A stretch of 64,000 nucleotides of DNA from Bacteroidaceae bacterium (GCA_017645655.1 JAGCNZ010000104.1:1-64000), one strand, 5' to 3'. Counted from the stretch's first letter, positions 1 to 10,757 are shown. A program made the numbers and translations. Notes: generated from the sequence alone by a model not told the origin.

Positions 1-1157
1 AAAGTTTCCGTTGGTATGGCCCCAACGACCCTGTAAGCCTGCAGGACATCAGGCAGGCTGGTGCCACAGGTATCGTCACCGCGTTGCATCACATTCCTAA
101 TGGCGAGGTGTGGACAAAAGAAGAGATCCTCAAGCGCAAACAAGTCATAGAAGATGCCGGACTGCGTTGGGCAGCCGTGGAGAGCGTGCCTGTTCACGAA
201 CATATCAAGACCCAAACGGGCGACTTCCAACGTTACATCGACAACTACAAGCAGAGCCTTCTGAACCTGGGCGAGTGCGGCGTGGACGTCGTAACCTATA
301 ACTTCATGCCGGTTCTCGACTGGACACGGACCAACTTGGCATACGAAATGCCCGACGGCAGCCGTGCTCTTCGGTTCGAAAGGGTAGCCTTCGTGGCTTT
401 CGACTTGTTCATCCTCAAGAGACCTGGCGCGGAGAAAGACTACTCCGAAGCAGAGAAAGCGAAGGCAAAGGCACGTTACGAGCAGATGGACGACGCGGAG
501 AAGCAGCTCATCACACGCAACATGATTGCCGGCCTGCCCGGTTCTGAGGAGAGCTTCACGTTGGAGCAATTCCAAAAGGAACTTGACCGCTACAAGGACA
601 TCACGCCGGAGAAGCTTCGCGCGAACCTCATCTATTTCCTCAAAGAGGTGTGCCCCGCAGCCGAGAGAGCCGGGGTAAGACTGGTGATTCACCCCGACGA
701 CCCGCCCATGTCGATACTTGGACTGCCCCGCATCCTCAGTACAGCCGAGGACTTCCAGGCGCTCATCGATGCCGTGCCAAGCCCTGCTAACGGCCTTTGC
801 CTCTGCACGGGTTCGTTTGGCGTGAGCGCAAAGAACGACCTGCCAGCCATGATGCGCCGCTTCTGGGACCGCATCGACTTCGTTCATCTCCGTAGCACTC
901 AGCGCGATGCAGAAGGCAACTTCCACGAGGCGAACCACCTCGAGGGCGACGTCCCGATGTATGAAGTGATGAAAGCCTTCCTGGAGATTCAACAGAAGCG
1001 ACACAAGAGCATCGTCATGCGACCTGACCACGGGCACCAGATGTGCGACGACCTGAAGAAGAAGACAAACCCCGGATACAGTTGCATCGGCCGTCTCAGA
1101 GGCCTGGCTGAACTGCGAGGCCTGGAGATGGGAATCGCGAAAAGCATTAACCTATAA
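1..1157 (+). CDS. uxuA: Mannonate dehydratase UxuA (5' end cut by window edge)
   Basis: D-mannonate dehydratase removes water from D-mannonate to give 2-keto-3-deoxygluconate in cytoplasmic hexuronate catabolism. The frame is open from base 3 and the first visible residues, SFRWYGPND, lie only a few residues after the start in this family, so almost all of the protein (about 384 residues) is visible. The TTG at 84 encodes an internal leucine and is not the start. Family segments are [10 protein letters not shown] near residue 30, [35 protein letters not shown] and MRPDHGHQM near the C-terminus; the His and Asp residues in these are the expected metal and substrate ligands. uxaC follows after 38 bases, so the two are probably one transcript for glucuronate breakdown. 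Confidence 0.95.
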   Translation, partial: SFRWYGPNDPVSLQDIRQAGATGIVTALHHIPNGEVWTKEEILKRKQVIEDAGLRWAAVESVPVHEHIKTQTGDFQRYIDNYKQSLLNLGECGVDVVTYNFMPVLDWTRTNLAYEMPDGSRALRFERVAFVAFDLFILKRPGAEKDYSEAEKAKAKARYEQMDDAEKQLITRNMIAGLPGSEESFTLEQFQKELDRYKDITPEKLRANLIYFLKEVCPAAERAGVRLVIHPDDPPMSILGLPRILSTAEDFQALIDAVPSPANGLCLCTGSFGVSAKNDLPAMMRRFWDRIDFVHLRSTQRDAEGNFHEANHLEGDVPMYEVMKAFLEIQQKRHKSIVMRPDHGHQMCDDLKKKTNPGYSCIGRLRGLAELRGLEMGIAKSINL

Positions 1158-1195
1158 CGCCCAATAAACCCATTTAACCCATTAGCTCCATCGTT

Positions 1196-2599
1196 ATGAA
1201 AGCTTTCATGGACAAAGATTTCCTGTTGCAGTCGCCGACGGCACAGGCTCTTTATCATAACCACGCTGCCCATCTGCCCATTATCGACTACCATTGTCAC
1301 CTCAATCCAAAGGAGGTTGCGGAGGATCATCGCTTTTCGAACATCACGGAACTCTGGCTTGGAGGAGACCACTACAAGTGGCGTGCGATGCGGAGCAACG
1401 GGGTTGAGGAGCGGTTTATTACTGGCGATGCGAGCGATTGGGAGAAGTTCCAGAAGTGGGCTGAAACGATGCCTTACTGCATGCGGAACCCCTTGTATCA
1501 TTGGACGCACTTAGAACTCCGAACGGCCTTCGGCATAAACAAGCTCCTGAATGCTGCCACGGCACGCGAGATCTATGATGAATGCAACGAGAAACTGCAG
1601 TCTCCTGAGTTCTCGGCACGTGGTTTGATGCGTAGGTACAACGTGGAGGTCGTCTGCACAACCGACGATCCTGCGGATACTTTGGAGCATCACATCACCA
1701 CTCGTCGCAGCGGTTTTGAGGTAAAAGTTCTGCCCACCTGGCGCCCCGACAAAGCAATGGCCATCGACAATCCCGTTTCGTATCGGGCTTACATCCAAGC
1801 TTTGGGAGCCATCGCGAAGCAGGAAATCCGAACTTATACCGACCTGCTCGATGTCCTTCAACAGCGTCACGACTTCTTCGCTTCAGTAGGTTGTCGCCTT
1901 TCCGACCACGGTGTCAACGAATTTTATGCAGACGACTTTACCGAAGCGGAACTGAACGGCATCTTCCGCAAAGTGATGGACGGCAAGCAAACGAGTGTCG
2001 AGGAGGTCAGCAAGTTCCGTTCCGCCCTCATGCTCGAAGGGGGACGGATGGATGCGAAGGCAGGTTGGACGCAGCAGTTCCACTATGGTCCGATGCGAAA
2101 CAACAACTCGAAGATGTTCCGAAAACTCGGTCCTGATGCGGGTTACGACAGCATCGGCACCTGGAACACCAGCGAAAGCCTCTCCCGTTTCCTCGACAAG
2201 CTGGACAGCGAAGGCAACCTCGCAAAGACCATCCTCTACCCCATCAACCCCTCGGACAACGAGATGATTGCCACGATGATAGGCAACTTCCAGGAAGGTC
2301 CCACGCCAGGCAAGATACAGTTCGGCAGCGGATGGTGGTTCAACGACCAGCTCGACGGCATGGAACGCCAGATGAACTGCCTCTCGGTGCTCGGCCTGCT
2401 GAGCCGTTTTGTAGGCATGCTGACCGACAGCCGCTCGTTCCTCTCCTACCCTCGCCACGAGTACTTCCGCCGCATCCTGTGCGACCTCATCGGCCAGGAC
2501 GTGGAGGACGGCAAGCTCCCCGCAGAAGAAATGTCCTTCATCGCACAAATTGTGGAGGATATCTCCTACTTCAACGCCAAAAGATACTTCGGCTTTTGA
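1196..2599 (+). CDS. uxaC: Glucuronate (uronate) isomerase UxaC
   Basis: Uronate isomerase converts D-glucuronate to D-fructuronate (and galacturonate to tagaturonate), the entry step of hexuronate catabolism. The 467-residue length is normal for the family. It belongs to the amidohydrolase-like superfamily: the metal-binding HxH is seen in IIDYHCHLNP near residue 30, followed by YHWTHLELR, CTTDDPADTLEHH near residue 160 and GWWFNDQLDGM near residue 380. The ATG at 1196 is preceded by a short spacer after uxuA. No reductase genes (uxuB, uxaB) are visible, so they must lie upstream of the window or elsewhere. A 22-bp tandem array begins about 50 bases after the stop. Confidence 0.95.
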   Translation: MKAFMDKDFLLQSPTAQALYHNHAAHLPIIDYHCHLNPKEVAEDHRFSNITELWLGGDHYKWRAMRSNGVEERFITGDASDWEKFQKWAETMPYCMRNPLYHWTHLELRTAFGINKLLNAATAREIYDECNEKLQSPEFSARGLMRRYNVEVVCTTDDPADTLEHHITTRRSGFEVKVLPTWRPDKAMAIDNPVSYRAYIQALGAIAKQEIRTYTDLLDVLQQRHDFFASVGCRLSDHGVNEFYADDFTEAELNGIFRKVMDGKQTSVEEVSKFRSALMLEGGRMDAKAGWTQQFHYGPMRNNNSKMFRKLGPDAGYDSIGTWNTSESLSRFLDKLDSEGNLAKTILYPINPSDNEMIATMIGNFQEGPTPGKIQFGSGWWFNDQLDGMERQMNCLSVLGLLSRFVGMLTDSRSFLSYPRHEYFRRILCDLIGQDVEDGKLPAEEMSFIAQIVEDISYFNAKRYFGF

Positions 2600-2646
2600 G
2601 GCTTTTTCTTATGACGAGTCAGCAGACTTCGCAGGGGAAATAGTTT

Positions 2647-2712
2647 GAATCATCATGAACATTCAATTGAATCATCATGAACGTTCAACGAACCTCGCCT
2701 GTGAAGTTTTAT
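2647..2712 (+). repeat. 22-bp tandem array K (two near-identical units plus a degenerate third)
   Basis: Units begin at 2647 and 2669. They differ at two or three positions and share the core TCATGAACRTTCAA; a weaker third unit starts at 2691. The array lies between uxaC and the TlpA-like gene, both on the plus strand. It has the period of the other arrays in the window, but its sequence is further from their theme. Confidence 0.75.
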
Positions 2713-2794
2713 TGTATGATAGGCGACGACAATCAAAAACGGCAGCCAAGTTAACCTTTTTCCTTGCCTCTCTGAACATTTTATGCCTTAAATC

Positions 2795-2825
2795 TTGGCA
2801 GATTTGAAAAGAAAGCGTACTTTTG
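2795..2825 (+). promoter_or_regulatory. Bacteroidetes-type promoter of the TlpA-like gene
   Basis: TTGG at 2795-2798, 19 bases, then TACTTTTG at 2818-2825 match the TTTG / TAnnTTTG consensus. The predicted RNA start is about 45 bases before the ATG at 2877. Confidence 0.7.
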
Positions 2826-2876
2826 CAGATGCAATGTATTGAACGCAACAAAACATTAACTGATAAAAACATCACA

Positions 2877-3977
2877 ATGAAAAGAAATTTCTTAATGACC
2901 CTGCTGGCAGCAATTTGCCTGGCAGCATGCGCAGAGACAAAGTATGAAATCAAGGTTGTAGGCGACCTCGGCGACCCGAAACCCACGTTCCTCCACAACA
3001 TGTTCGGTCGCGAATCCATTGCCGAAGGACAGGTTGCAGACGGATTTGTCACATTCAATGTGGACACGGTTGAGCCCACAATTGCTGTTATCGGACGCAG
3101 CGCCGACCGTCGTCAGCCAGTTTGTACCGTCATCATCGACGGTGAACCAATCGAGGTAACCATCACAGACGGCAAGGGCGAAGTGACGAAAGGCTCGGAG
3201 AGCAACATGCGTCTGGTAGAAGCAATGGAGCGTGTGAATATGGCAAGCAGCCCGATGGAGCAACTGATGAAGGACTACAGCGAGGCTCGAGAGAAGTATG
3301 GCGAAGACATTCCCAAGGAGATGATGGATGGTTTCGACAAGAGATACGACGAGATTTCTGCTGAAATCACCGCTACTCAAAAGCAGATTATCCAGGAGAA
3401 CAAGAACAACTTGGTTCCCGTTTACTTCCTTCGTACCGGTGGTGACTCGTTTGGAGTGGAGTTTATCGAAAGCTTCCTCAAAGATTACAAGTACAAGGAC
3501 ATCAAGGCACTCGAGCCTGTTGTGGCTTCAATCAGTGGCGAGAAGAACAAGCAACCAGGTGCTCCCGTCGTGGATTTCGTGGGTAAAGACCTCAACGACA
3601 AAGAGTGCCACCTCACAGATTACGTGGGAAAAGGCAAATATGTCCTCGTCGACTTCTGGGCTTCTTGGTGTGGTCCTTGCAAAGCAGAAATGCCTAATGT
3701 GAAGGCGAACTACGAGAAGTATAAGGACAAAGGCTTTGAAATTGTCGGCATCTCCTTTGATAACGACAAGGCAGCATGGGAGAAGAGTGTCAAAGACCTT
3801 GGCATCACTTGGCCTCAAATCAGCGACCTGAAGGGCTGGCAATGTGCCGCAAGCGACCTCTACAACATTAAAGCCATCCCTGCAACCCTGCTTTTCGGCC
3901 CCGACGGAAAGGTCATCAAGGCCAACCTCCGAGGCGAAGAACTCGGCAAGACGCTGGCAGAGTACCTTGATAAATAA
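2877..3977 (+). CDS. TlpA/ResA-like thiol-disulfide oxidoreductase lipoprotein
   Basis: A 366-residue cell-envelope protein with a lipoprotein signal (LLAAICLAACAET, lipobox cysteine near residue 20), an N-terminal DUF4369-like beta domain (about 20-130), a helical linker (about 130-210) and a C-terminal AhpC/TSA-thioredoxin fold. The redox site is FWASWCGPCKAEMP (CGPC). The frame opens further upstream, but the ATG at 2877 is chosen because it starts the signal sequence MKRNFLMTLLAAICL and sits at the right distance from the promoter. Such Bacteroidales proteins are taken to reduce or oxidise periplasmic thiols; the partner is unknown. Confidence 0.88.
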   Translation: MKRNFLMTLLAAICLAACAETKYEIKVVGDLGDPKPTFLHNMFGRESIAEGQVADGFVTFNVDTVEPTIAVIGRSADRRQPVCTVIIDGEPIEVTITDGKGEVTKGSESNMRLVEAMERVNMASSPMEQLMKDYSEAREKYGEDIPKEMMDGFDKRYDEISAEITATQKQIIQENKNNLVPVYFLRTGGDSFGVEFIESFLKDYKYKDIKALEPVVASISGEKNKQPGAPVVDFVGKDLNDKECHLTDYVGKGKYVLVDFWASWCGPCKAEMPNVKANYEKYKDKGFEIVGISFDNDKAAWEKSVKDLGITWPQISDLKGWQCAASDLYNIKAIPATLLFGPDGKVIKANLRGEELGKTLAEYLDK

Positions 3978-4005
3978 GGATTAGGGATTAGAGATTAGGG
4001 ATTAG

Positions 4006-5379
4006 ATGGCTCCCCTCTCTGACAAACAACTTTTCGGCATAGTCGCTGCTGCCCTCTCCGGCGGCAGCGACTATGCCGACATATTTGTTGAAGACACGCG
4101 CATCAGCAGCATGGTGCTGCAAGATAGTGCAGTCAGTCAAGCTCAGCAAGTCTGCCTTTATGGAGCCGGCATCCGTGCTGTGAAAGACACAGAGACAGGC
4201 TATGCATACACGATGGACTTGAGTGAGAAGGCCATGCTGCAGGCTGCGAGGTTCGCCGGCAAAGCCCCCTCCCAAGGAGAAGCAGCAAATCTGCCGAAGT
4301 TCACACGTCCTATGGAGAGAACTGGGGAGGCTGTGACATCCCTTCCTCCTGCCCAAGTCCGCCAACTTCTTCTGCAAGTCGAGGAGAAAGCACACTCCTT
4401 GGATGCTTCCGTCATTAAGGTAAAAGCCTATGTCTCCCAGCGAATGCAGGAAGTTCAGTTTGCCGGCAGCGACGGCACAGCATTTCATGATTTCCGCCCT
4501 CGCACGTCTCTCTCCGTGAGTATCGTTATGGAAAGAGGTGGGCAAACACAGATGGGCTATGCGACACGCATGATGCAAATGGGTGCGGAATTCTTTACGG
4601 ACGCACTCATAGAAGAGGTTGTCAGCGAGGCAATCATGCGAACGGACTTCCTCTTCGCAGCCTCGCAGATAGAGGGAGGCGAGATGCCCGTCGTGATGGC
4701 TGCTGGTAGTAGTGGCATCCTGCTGCATGAGGCAATAGGCCACGCCTTCGAGGCTGACTTCATTCGCACGGGTGACAGCATCTTCACGGGGCAGTTGGGC
4801 AAGCAGATATGCAACCAAAGCATCAGCATTGTCGATGATGGAACGCTCCCCAACGACGCCGGAATGCTTCGCTTCGACGATGAAGGCATCCCGGGACAAA
4901 GGACTGTCCTCGTCGAGAACGGCAGGTTGAACAGCTTTCTCTACGACCGAATCAGCGCGAAGCACTTTGGTGTTGAGCCGACGGGCAACGGCAGGCGGGA
5001 GAGTTTCCGCTGCATGCCCATCCCGCGAATGCGGTCAACCTACATGCTGCCGGGTAAAGCGAAGGAGGAAGACATCATTCGAAGCGTCAAGCGCGGCATA
5101 TATGCGCAGTCGTTCACAAACGGTCAGGTACAGATTGGAGCAGGCGACTTCACCTTCTTCATGAAGACAGGCTACCTCATCGAGGACGGCAAACTGACCC
5201 GACCTCTGCGCGACCTTAACATCATCGGCAACGGTCCGGAGGCGCTTCGGCGCATCAGCATGGTCGGCGACAATCTCCGCATCGACCACAGCGCCAGCAT
5301 GTGCGGCAAGGAAGGACAGAAAGCAGCAGTCAGCCAGGGCTTGCCAACGGTATTGATTGACAAGTTAATCGTTGGATAG
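4006..5379 (+). CDS. tldD: Metalloprotease TldD
   Basis: Zinc metalloprotease subunit of the TldD/TldE (PmbA) heterodimer, which degrades unfolded or small peptides and matures some ribosomal peptide products. The 457 residues include the metal motif HEAIGH at about 241-246, followed by AFEADF and, near 320, SAKHFGVEPTGNGRRESF, typical of TldD and absent from TldE. There is no signal peptide, which points to a cytoplasmic enzyme. The ATG at 4006 lies just after a low-complexity GATTAGG repeat. tldE follows after about 64 bases, so the pair is probably co-expressed. Confidence 0.93.
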   Translation: MAPLSDKQLFGIVAAALSGGSDYADIFVEDTRISSMVLQDSAVSQAQQVCLYGAGIRAVKDTETGYAYTMDLSEKAMLQAARFAGKAPSQGEAANLPKFTRPMERTGEAVTSLPPAQVRQLLLQVEEKAHSLDASVIKVKAYVSQRMQEVQFAGSDGTAFHDFRPRTSLSVSIVMERGGQTQMGYATRMMQMGAEFFTDALIEEVVSEAIMRTDFLFAASQIEGGEMPVVMAAGSSGILLHEAIGHAFEADFIRTGDSIFTGQLGKQICNQSISIVDDGTLPNDAGMLRFDDEGIPGQRTVLVENGRLNSFLYDRISAKHFGVEPTGNGRRESFRCMPIPRMRSTYMLPGKAKEEDIIRSVKRGIYAQSFTNGQVQIGAGDFTFFMKTGYLIEDGKLTRPLRDLNIIGNGPEALRRISMVGDNLRIDHSASMCGKEGQKAAVSQGLPTVLIDKLIVG

Positions 5380-5443
5380 AAGAAGTGAAGAATGAAGAGT
5401 GAAGAGTGAAGAATTTGCTACCGCCCTAAATGGTTAACGTTCA
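5380..5443. repeat. Low-complexity spacer between tldD and tldE
   Basis: Tandem GTGAAGA/ATGAAGA units followed by TGGTTAACGTTCAATGGACAATGG. It is the same class of short A/G-rich or ATGG-type intergenic repeat as at 3978-4005 (GATTAGG units), 43430-43456, 46070-46104 and 53218-53256. Confidence 0.6.
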
Positions 5444-6760
5444 ATGGACAATGGTCAATCAATAATTTATCTCGCCGAGCAGGACATCCTGAAGCTTCCT
5501 GCGAAGCTCGACTACAAGCTTGTATTGTTGAAGAACCACGAGGACAGCATCATTTTGCGCGATCACAAAGTGGAGAAGATGCTGCGAGCGACGTCGCTTT
5601 CACTCGCCATCAACCTCTATCTCGACGGTCGCGACGGCTTTTTCTACACGAATGACTTGCGACCGGAAAGCGTCAGCGCGTTCATCAAGGAAGCCTTCGA
5701 GACCACTCGACTGCTGGAGCCTGACGAGACACGAACGCTTGCAGACCCCGACAGATACTACAAAGGTGGCGGTCCGGACCTGCAGAACTTCGATGCATCG
5801 CTCGCCGAAATAGACCCGCAGGAGAAGATAAAGTTGCTGCAGGAAACAGCGAAGGAGGTGGAGGGGACAGACAATCGCATCATCAGCATGCAGACACGCT
5901 ACACCGATCGCCAGCATCAGGCGCATTACCTCATCAGCAACGGCTTCGACGGCTACGAGGAAAACAGTTATTGCACCCTGACGAGCATCATCTCCGTGGA
6001 AGGCGAAGGCGGTCAGCATCCCATGGATGGTTGGGGCGAATCGCGTCTCTTCTTCCATCAGATGCCACGCCGAGGCATTGCTCCAACCGCATTAAAACGC
6101 ACACTTCAAAAGATAGGGCAAAGGCCTGCTCCCAGCGGTCGATACCGCATGATACTGGAGTCGCCATGTGCCGGAAACTTCCTGCAGCCCATTCTCTATG
6201 CAATGAATGGGCAGGCTTTGCAGCAGAGGACATCGTTCCTCGCAGGCAAACTGGGCGAACAAGTCGTGTCGCCTATTGTAAATATCGCAGACGACCCACT
6301 AATCCCAGGCACCCGAGGCGCCTCGCTCTTCGACTATGACGGGGTGGCAACCCAGCGGAGGGAACTCTTCTCGGAAGGTCGTCTCATGACTTATTTCATT
6401 GATACTCCGATGAGCAAAAAGCTCGGGATGGCTCCCACGACACAGGGCACTCACCATCTCATCATGGAACAAGGGACGATGAGCAAAGAGGAGTTGACAG
6501 CCGACTCGAGCCGAGCCATCCTTGTAACCGACTTTAACGGAGGCAATTGCGACCCTGTGACGGGCAACTTCTCGTACGGCATCGAGGGTTTTCTCATCGA
6601 AAAAGGCATCATCACACAACCTGTGAGCGGCATGAACATTACGGGAAACATGCTTGACGTCTGGCAGAGATTGAGCCACACCTGCAATGATGCCGACCCG
6701 TGGGAAACGGATATCATCCCTACCCTTGCTTTCGAAGATGTTGCTTTCGGCGGTTGTTAG
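5444..6760 (+). CDS. tldE: TldE/PmbA-family protein
   Basis: Partner of TldD; it lacks the HExxxH metal site and completes the heterodimeric protease. The 438 residues show the family fold: N-terminal domain to about 200, then RYRMILESPCAGNFLQPI, DYDGVATQRRELFSEGRL near 300 and the C-terminal DFNGGNCDPVTGNFSYGIEG (family consensus G(G)NxxxGxFSxGxxG). The ATG at 5444 lies in the repeat-rich spacer and is the first in-frame start. The convergent cytidine deaminase gene ends 15 bases downstream. Confidence 0.9.
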   Translation: MDNGQSIIYLAEQDILKLPAKLDYKLVLLKNHEDSIILRDHKVEKMLRATSLSLAINLYLDGRDGFFYTNDLRPESVSAFIKEAFETTRLLEPDETRTLADPDRYYKGGGPDLQNFDASLAEIDPQEKIKLLQETAKEVEGTDNRIISMQTRYTDRQHQAHYLISNGFDGYEENSYCTLTSIISVEGEGGQHPMDGWGESRLFFHQMPRRGIAPTALKRTLQKIGQRPAPSGRYRMILESPCAGNFLQPILYAMNGQALQQRTSFLAGKLGEQVVSPIVNIADDPLIPGTRGASLFDYDGVATQRRELFSEGRLMTYFIDTPMSKKLGMAPTTQGTHHLIMEQGTMSKEELTADSSRAILVTDFNGGNCDPVTGNFSYGIEGFLIEKGIITQPVSGMNITGNMLDVWQRLSHTCNDADPWETDIIPTLAFEDVAFGGC

Positions 6761-6775
6761 GCCGAAAGCCACGGT

Positions 6776-7255
6776 TCAGCGCATATCTTCGTCAACAAAC
6801 CTGAGCGGAAGCAATGGGCTGATGCCGTCTGAGACCAAGATGCCTTCAGTTCCGTAGAGCATGATGCGAATGGGCACGCCATATCTGTCCTCCACACCTG
6901 AAATGACTTGTCGACAAGCGCCACAAGGCGAGATGGGACGAGCCAGGAACTGTCTGCCCTTGCGAGCCGCGATGGCGAGGGCCACGACAGGCTGGTCGGG
7001 ATGCTGGGCTCCTGCAGCAAAGAGCGCTGTTCGCTCGGCACAAAGGCCAGATGGGTATGCTGCATTCTCCTGGTTAGCACCGGTCACGATGGTTCCGTCC
7101 TGCAGACGAGCCGCCGCACCCACAAGGAACTTGCTATACGGAGCATAGCTTCCCTCCGTTGCTTTCTTGGCGGCCTCGACGAGTTGCTGGTCTTCTTCGC
7201 TCAATTCTGCCAGTTCACAGATGTGGACAATCGCTTCAATCTTGTGCTCTTTCAT
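6776..7255 (-). CDS. cdd: Cytidine deaminase
   Basis: Deaminates cytidine and deoxycytidine to uridine and deoxyuridine in pyrimidine salvage. At 159 residues it is a homotetrameric-type enzyme. The zinc site is complete: CAERTALFAA near residue 78 gives the first Cys and the catalytic Glu, and PCGACRQV near 113 gives the other two cysteines. SKFLVGAAA and GANQENAAYPSG form the substrate loop. A promoter lies 23-54 bases upstream of the ATG. It is transcribed divergently from the glucosaminidase gene and converges on tldE. Confidence 0.95.
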   Translation of the reverse strand: MKEHKIEAIVHICELAELSEEDQQLVEAAKKATEGSYAPYSKFLVGAAARLQDGTIVTGANQENAAYPSGLCAERTALFAAGAQHPDQPVVALAIAARKGRQFLARPISPCGACRQVISGVEDRYGVPIRIMLYGTEGILVSDGISPLLPLRFVDEDMR

Positions 7256-7277
7256 AAAAGAAATGTATTTAACGCCA

Positions 7278-7309
7278 CAAAGTTAGGCATTTTTTTCGTA
7301 ATGTGGCAA
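7278..7309 (-). promoter_or_regulatory. Promoter of cdd
   Basis: On the minus strand TTGC (7306-7309), 20 bases, then TAACTTTG (7278-7285). The same 60-base gap must hold the plus-strand promoter of the divergent glucosaminidase gene (TAATTTTG at 7318-7325, no clear upstream element). Confidence 0.7.
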
Positions 7310-7337
7310 CTTTTGACTAATTTTGCGCCGCTTTATT

Positions 7338-8255
7338 ATGAAAAAACATATTCTTACTCTCCTACTTCTACTGATTTGTCTCACCACTTTGGGGCAAAGA
7401 ACCAATCAGGCATACTGGACTTACATCGACAGATACAAGGACTGGGCCATCGAGCAAATGCACCAGTATCATATCCCTGCGAGCATCACTTTGGCACAAG
7501 GTCTGCTCGAGAGCAATGCGGGAAGAAGCCGGTTGGCAACCCAAGCGAACAATCACTTCGGCATCAAAGTGGGCGGCTCATGGACGGGTCCCTACATCGT
7601 GCAAAGCGACGACAGGCCCGACGACCGCTTCCGCAAGTACAAGAGTGCCAGGGAAAGTTTCATCGACCACTCTAAGTTCCTGCAGCAAAGACGCTATCAA
7701 GGCCTCTTCCAACTCAGCCCGACCGACTACAAGGGATGGGCAAAGGGACTGAAGGCGGCTGGCTATGCCACCAATCCTGCCTACGCAGAAGCCCTGATTC
7801 GAGTCATCGAGATGTACAACTTGCACCAGTTCGACACCGGAAAGTTCCGCTCTGCTAAGCCTGCCACAAGTGCTGCGCCGACGGCTGCGGTTGATGAATT
7901 CTGGCAGCGACATGTCATCTACAAGAACAACAAGAACTTCTTCATCATCGTGGAGATAGGCGACGACATGGCCACCATCAGCAAGAAGACGGGACTGAGC
8001 CTGCACAAGTTGTACAAGTACAACGACCTGCCTCGCGACTTTGCGCCGACACAGGGGGACATCCTCTACCTGAAGAAGAAACGCAACTCTGCCAGCAAGG
8101 ACTTCAAGAAAAGCCCAATCCACATAGTCGAGGTCAATCAGAGCCTTCACGACATTGCCCAACTCTATGGCATTCGCCTGGAATCTCTATGCAAACTGAA
8201 CGGTTGGGACGAGCCCCATGCAGTCGAGGTTGGAGAGATTCTCAGGATAAGATAA
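7338..8255 (+). CDS. Secreted glucosaminidase with two LysM domains (peptidoglycan hydrolase)
   Basis: Exported N-acetylglucosaminidase that probably cuts peptidoglycan glycan strands during wall remodelling. The ATG at 7338 is chosen because it begins the signal peptide MKKHILTLLLLLICLTTLGQ; an upstream TTG at 7323 would overlap the likely promoter. The 305-residue protein has a PF01832-type glucosaminidase domain (about 25-165) with the catalytic Glu in SITLAQGLLESNAGRS, the NHFGIKVGG segment and YATNPAYAEALIRVIE, then two LysM repeats (about 195-245 and 260-305; VGEILRIR at the end) that would bind peptidoglycan. Its neighbours give no further clue. Confidence 0.92.
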   Translation: MKKHILTLLLLLICLTTLGQRTNQAYWTYIDRYKDWAIEQMHQYHIPASITLAQGLLESNAGRSRLATQANNHFGIKVGGSWTGPYIVQSDDRPDDRFRKYKSARESFIDHSKFLQQRRYQGLFQLSPTDYKGWAKGLKAAGYATNPAYAEALIRVIEMYNLHQFDTGKFRSAKPATSAAPTAAVDEFWQRHVIYKNNKNFFIIVEIGDDMATISKKTGLSLHKLYKYNDLPRDFAPTQGDILYLKKKRNSASKDFKKSPIHIVEVNQSLHDIAQLYGIRLESLCKLNGWDEPHAVEVGEILRIR

Positions 8256-8263
8256 TGAACTAT

Positions 8264-8371
8264 CCACGTGATAATTTCATTTTACCCACGTGATAATTTC
8301 ATTTTACCCACGTGATATTTGAAATATTACACGTAATATTTTCATTTTACCCACGTGACGTTTGAAATAAC
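8264..8371 (+). repeat. 22-bp tandem array A (five units)
   Basis: Units start at 8264, 8286, 8308, 8330 and 8351; each begins CCACGTG or CACGT and most end in CATTTTAC. The CACGTG core is a palindrome. Bases 8281-8353 are repeated almost exactly at 17280-17352 (array C). The array fills the gap between the glucosaminidase gene and the ABC-F gene. Confidence 0.9.
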
Positions 8372-8407
8372 AACCAGACACATCAATACATCTATCACAA
8401 ACCATAA

Positions 8408-10030
<1,623 letters not shown>

Positions 10031-10041
10031 CAAAACATCGA

Positions 10042-10058
10042 TTGGCACGTTTCTTGTA
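10042..10058 (+). promoter_or_regulatory. Sigma-54-like promoter in front of grpE
   Basis: TTGGCACG-4 bases-TTGTA matches the -24/-12 consensus TGGCAC-N5-TTGC except for the last base of the -12 element (GT instead of GC). The GG-to-GT spacing is exactly 12. The predicted RNA start near 10068 leaves a leader of about 20 bases before the grpE ATG. No TAnnTTTG element lies in this gap. Confidence 0.5.
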
Positions 10059-10088
10059 GCTATTTAAGCAGCAAAACAAAACCTTATC

Positions 10089-10658
10089 ATGATGAAAGAG
10101 GAAAAGAAAGACGAAGAATTGAAAGAAACACAGCAAGAAGCAGTTGAAGAAACAACTTCTGAAACCGAACAGAACGTTCAGAAAGAAGAAAAGGAACTCA
10201 CAGTTGAGGAACAACTTGAAGCAGCCAATGCCGAGATTGCCAGCCTCAAAGACCAACTCCTGCGCAAGATAGCAGAGTTCGACAACTACCGCAAGCGCAC
10301 CATCAAAGAGAAGACCGACCTCATACTCAACGGTGGCGAGAAAACCATCATCACCATACTGCCCGTCATCGACGATATGGAACGCGCTCTCCGAAACATG
10401 AGGAACGCCGACGACGTTAATGCCGTGCTTGAAGGTGTCGAGCTTATCTATAAGAAATTCATGGATATACTTGCTAAGCAAGGTGTCAGTGTGATTGAGA
10501 CGAAAGAGGCTGACTTTGACGTCGACGTGCATGAAGCCGTGGCACAACTGCCGGCTCCAACACCAGAACTAAAAGGTAAGGTGATGGATTGCACGTTAAC
10601 CGGTTACAAACTCAACGAGAAGGTCATCCGCCATGCTCAAGTTGTGGTAGGAGTTTGA
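10089..10658 (+). CDS. grpE: Nucleotide exchange factor GrpE
   Basis: Exchanges ADP for ATP on DnaK in the Hsp70 chaperone cycle. The 189 residues have the usual order: an acidic, low-complexity N-terminal arm (1-50), a long dimerising helix (LEAANAEIASLKDQLLRKIAEFDNYRKRT, about 45-75) and the C-terminal beta domain with the DnaK contact region (VDVHEAVAQLP and a final VIRHAQVVVGV). Two ATG codons lie in tandem (10089 and 10092); either may be used. dnaJ follows after a 99-base hairpin-forming gap; dnaK is not in the window. Confidence 0.95.
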   Translation: MMKEEKKDEELKETQQEAVEETTSETEQNVQKEEKELTVEEQLEAANAEIASLKDQLLRKIAEFDNYRKRTIKEKTDLILNGGEKTIITILPVIDDMERALRNMRNADDVNAVLEGVELIYKKFMDILAKQGVSVIETKEADFDVDVHEAVAQLPAPTPELKGKVMDCTLTGYKLNEKVIRHAQVVVGV

Positions 10659-10659
10659 A

Positions 10660-10750
10660 TCAATTCATAATTATCAATTCATAATTCATAATTGTTCACT
10701 TCACTTGTTTGCAGGGCGTAGCCTAATTATGAATTATGAATTATGAATTA
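10660..10750. repeat. Large inverted repeat between grpE and dnaJ
   Basis: The left arm (about 10660-10693) consists of CAATTCATAATT units and the right arm (about 10724-10750) of AATTATGAATT units, so the RNA can fold into a long A/U hairpin around a loop of about 30 bases. TAATTATGAATT repeats are a common intergenic filler in Bacteroidales. Here the repeat could also act as a partial transcription stop or an RNA stabiliser between the two chaperone genes. Confidence 0.75.
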
Positions 10751-10757
10751 AAAAACG

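Noticed and set aside
84..86. TTG as the uxuA start
   Set aside because: The frame continues upstream with conserved family sequence to the window edge.
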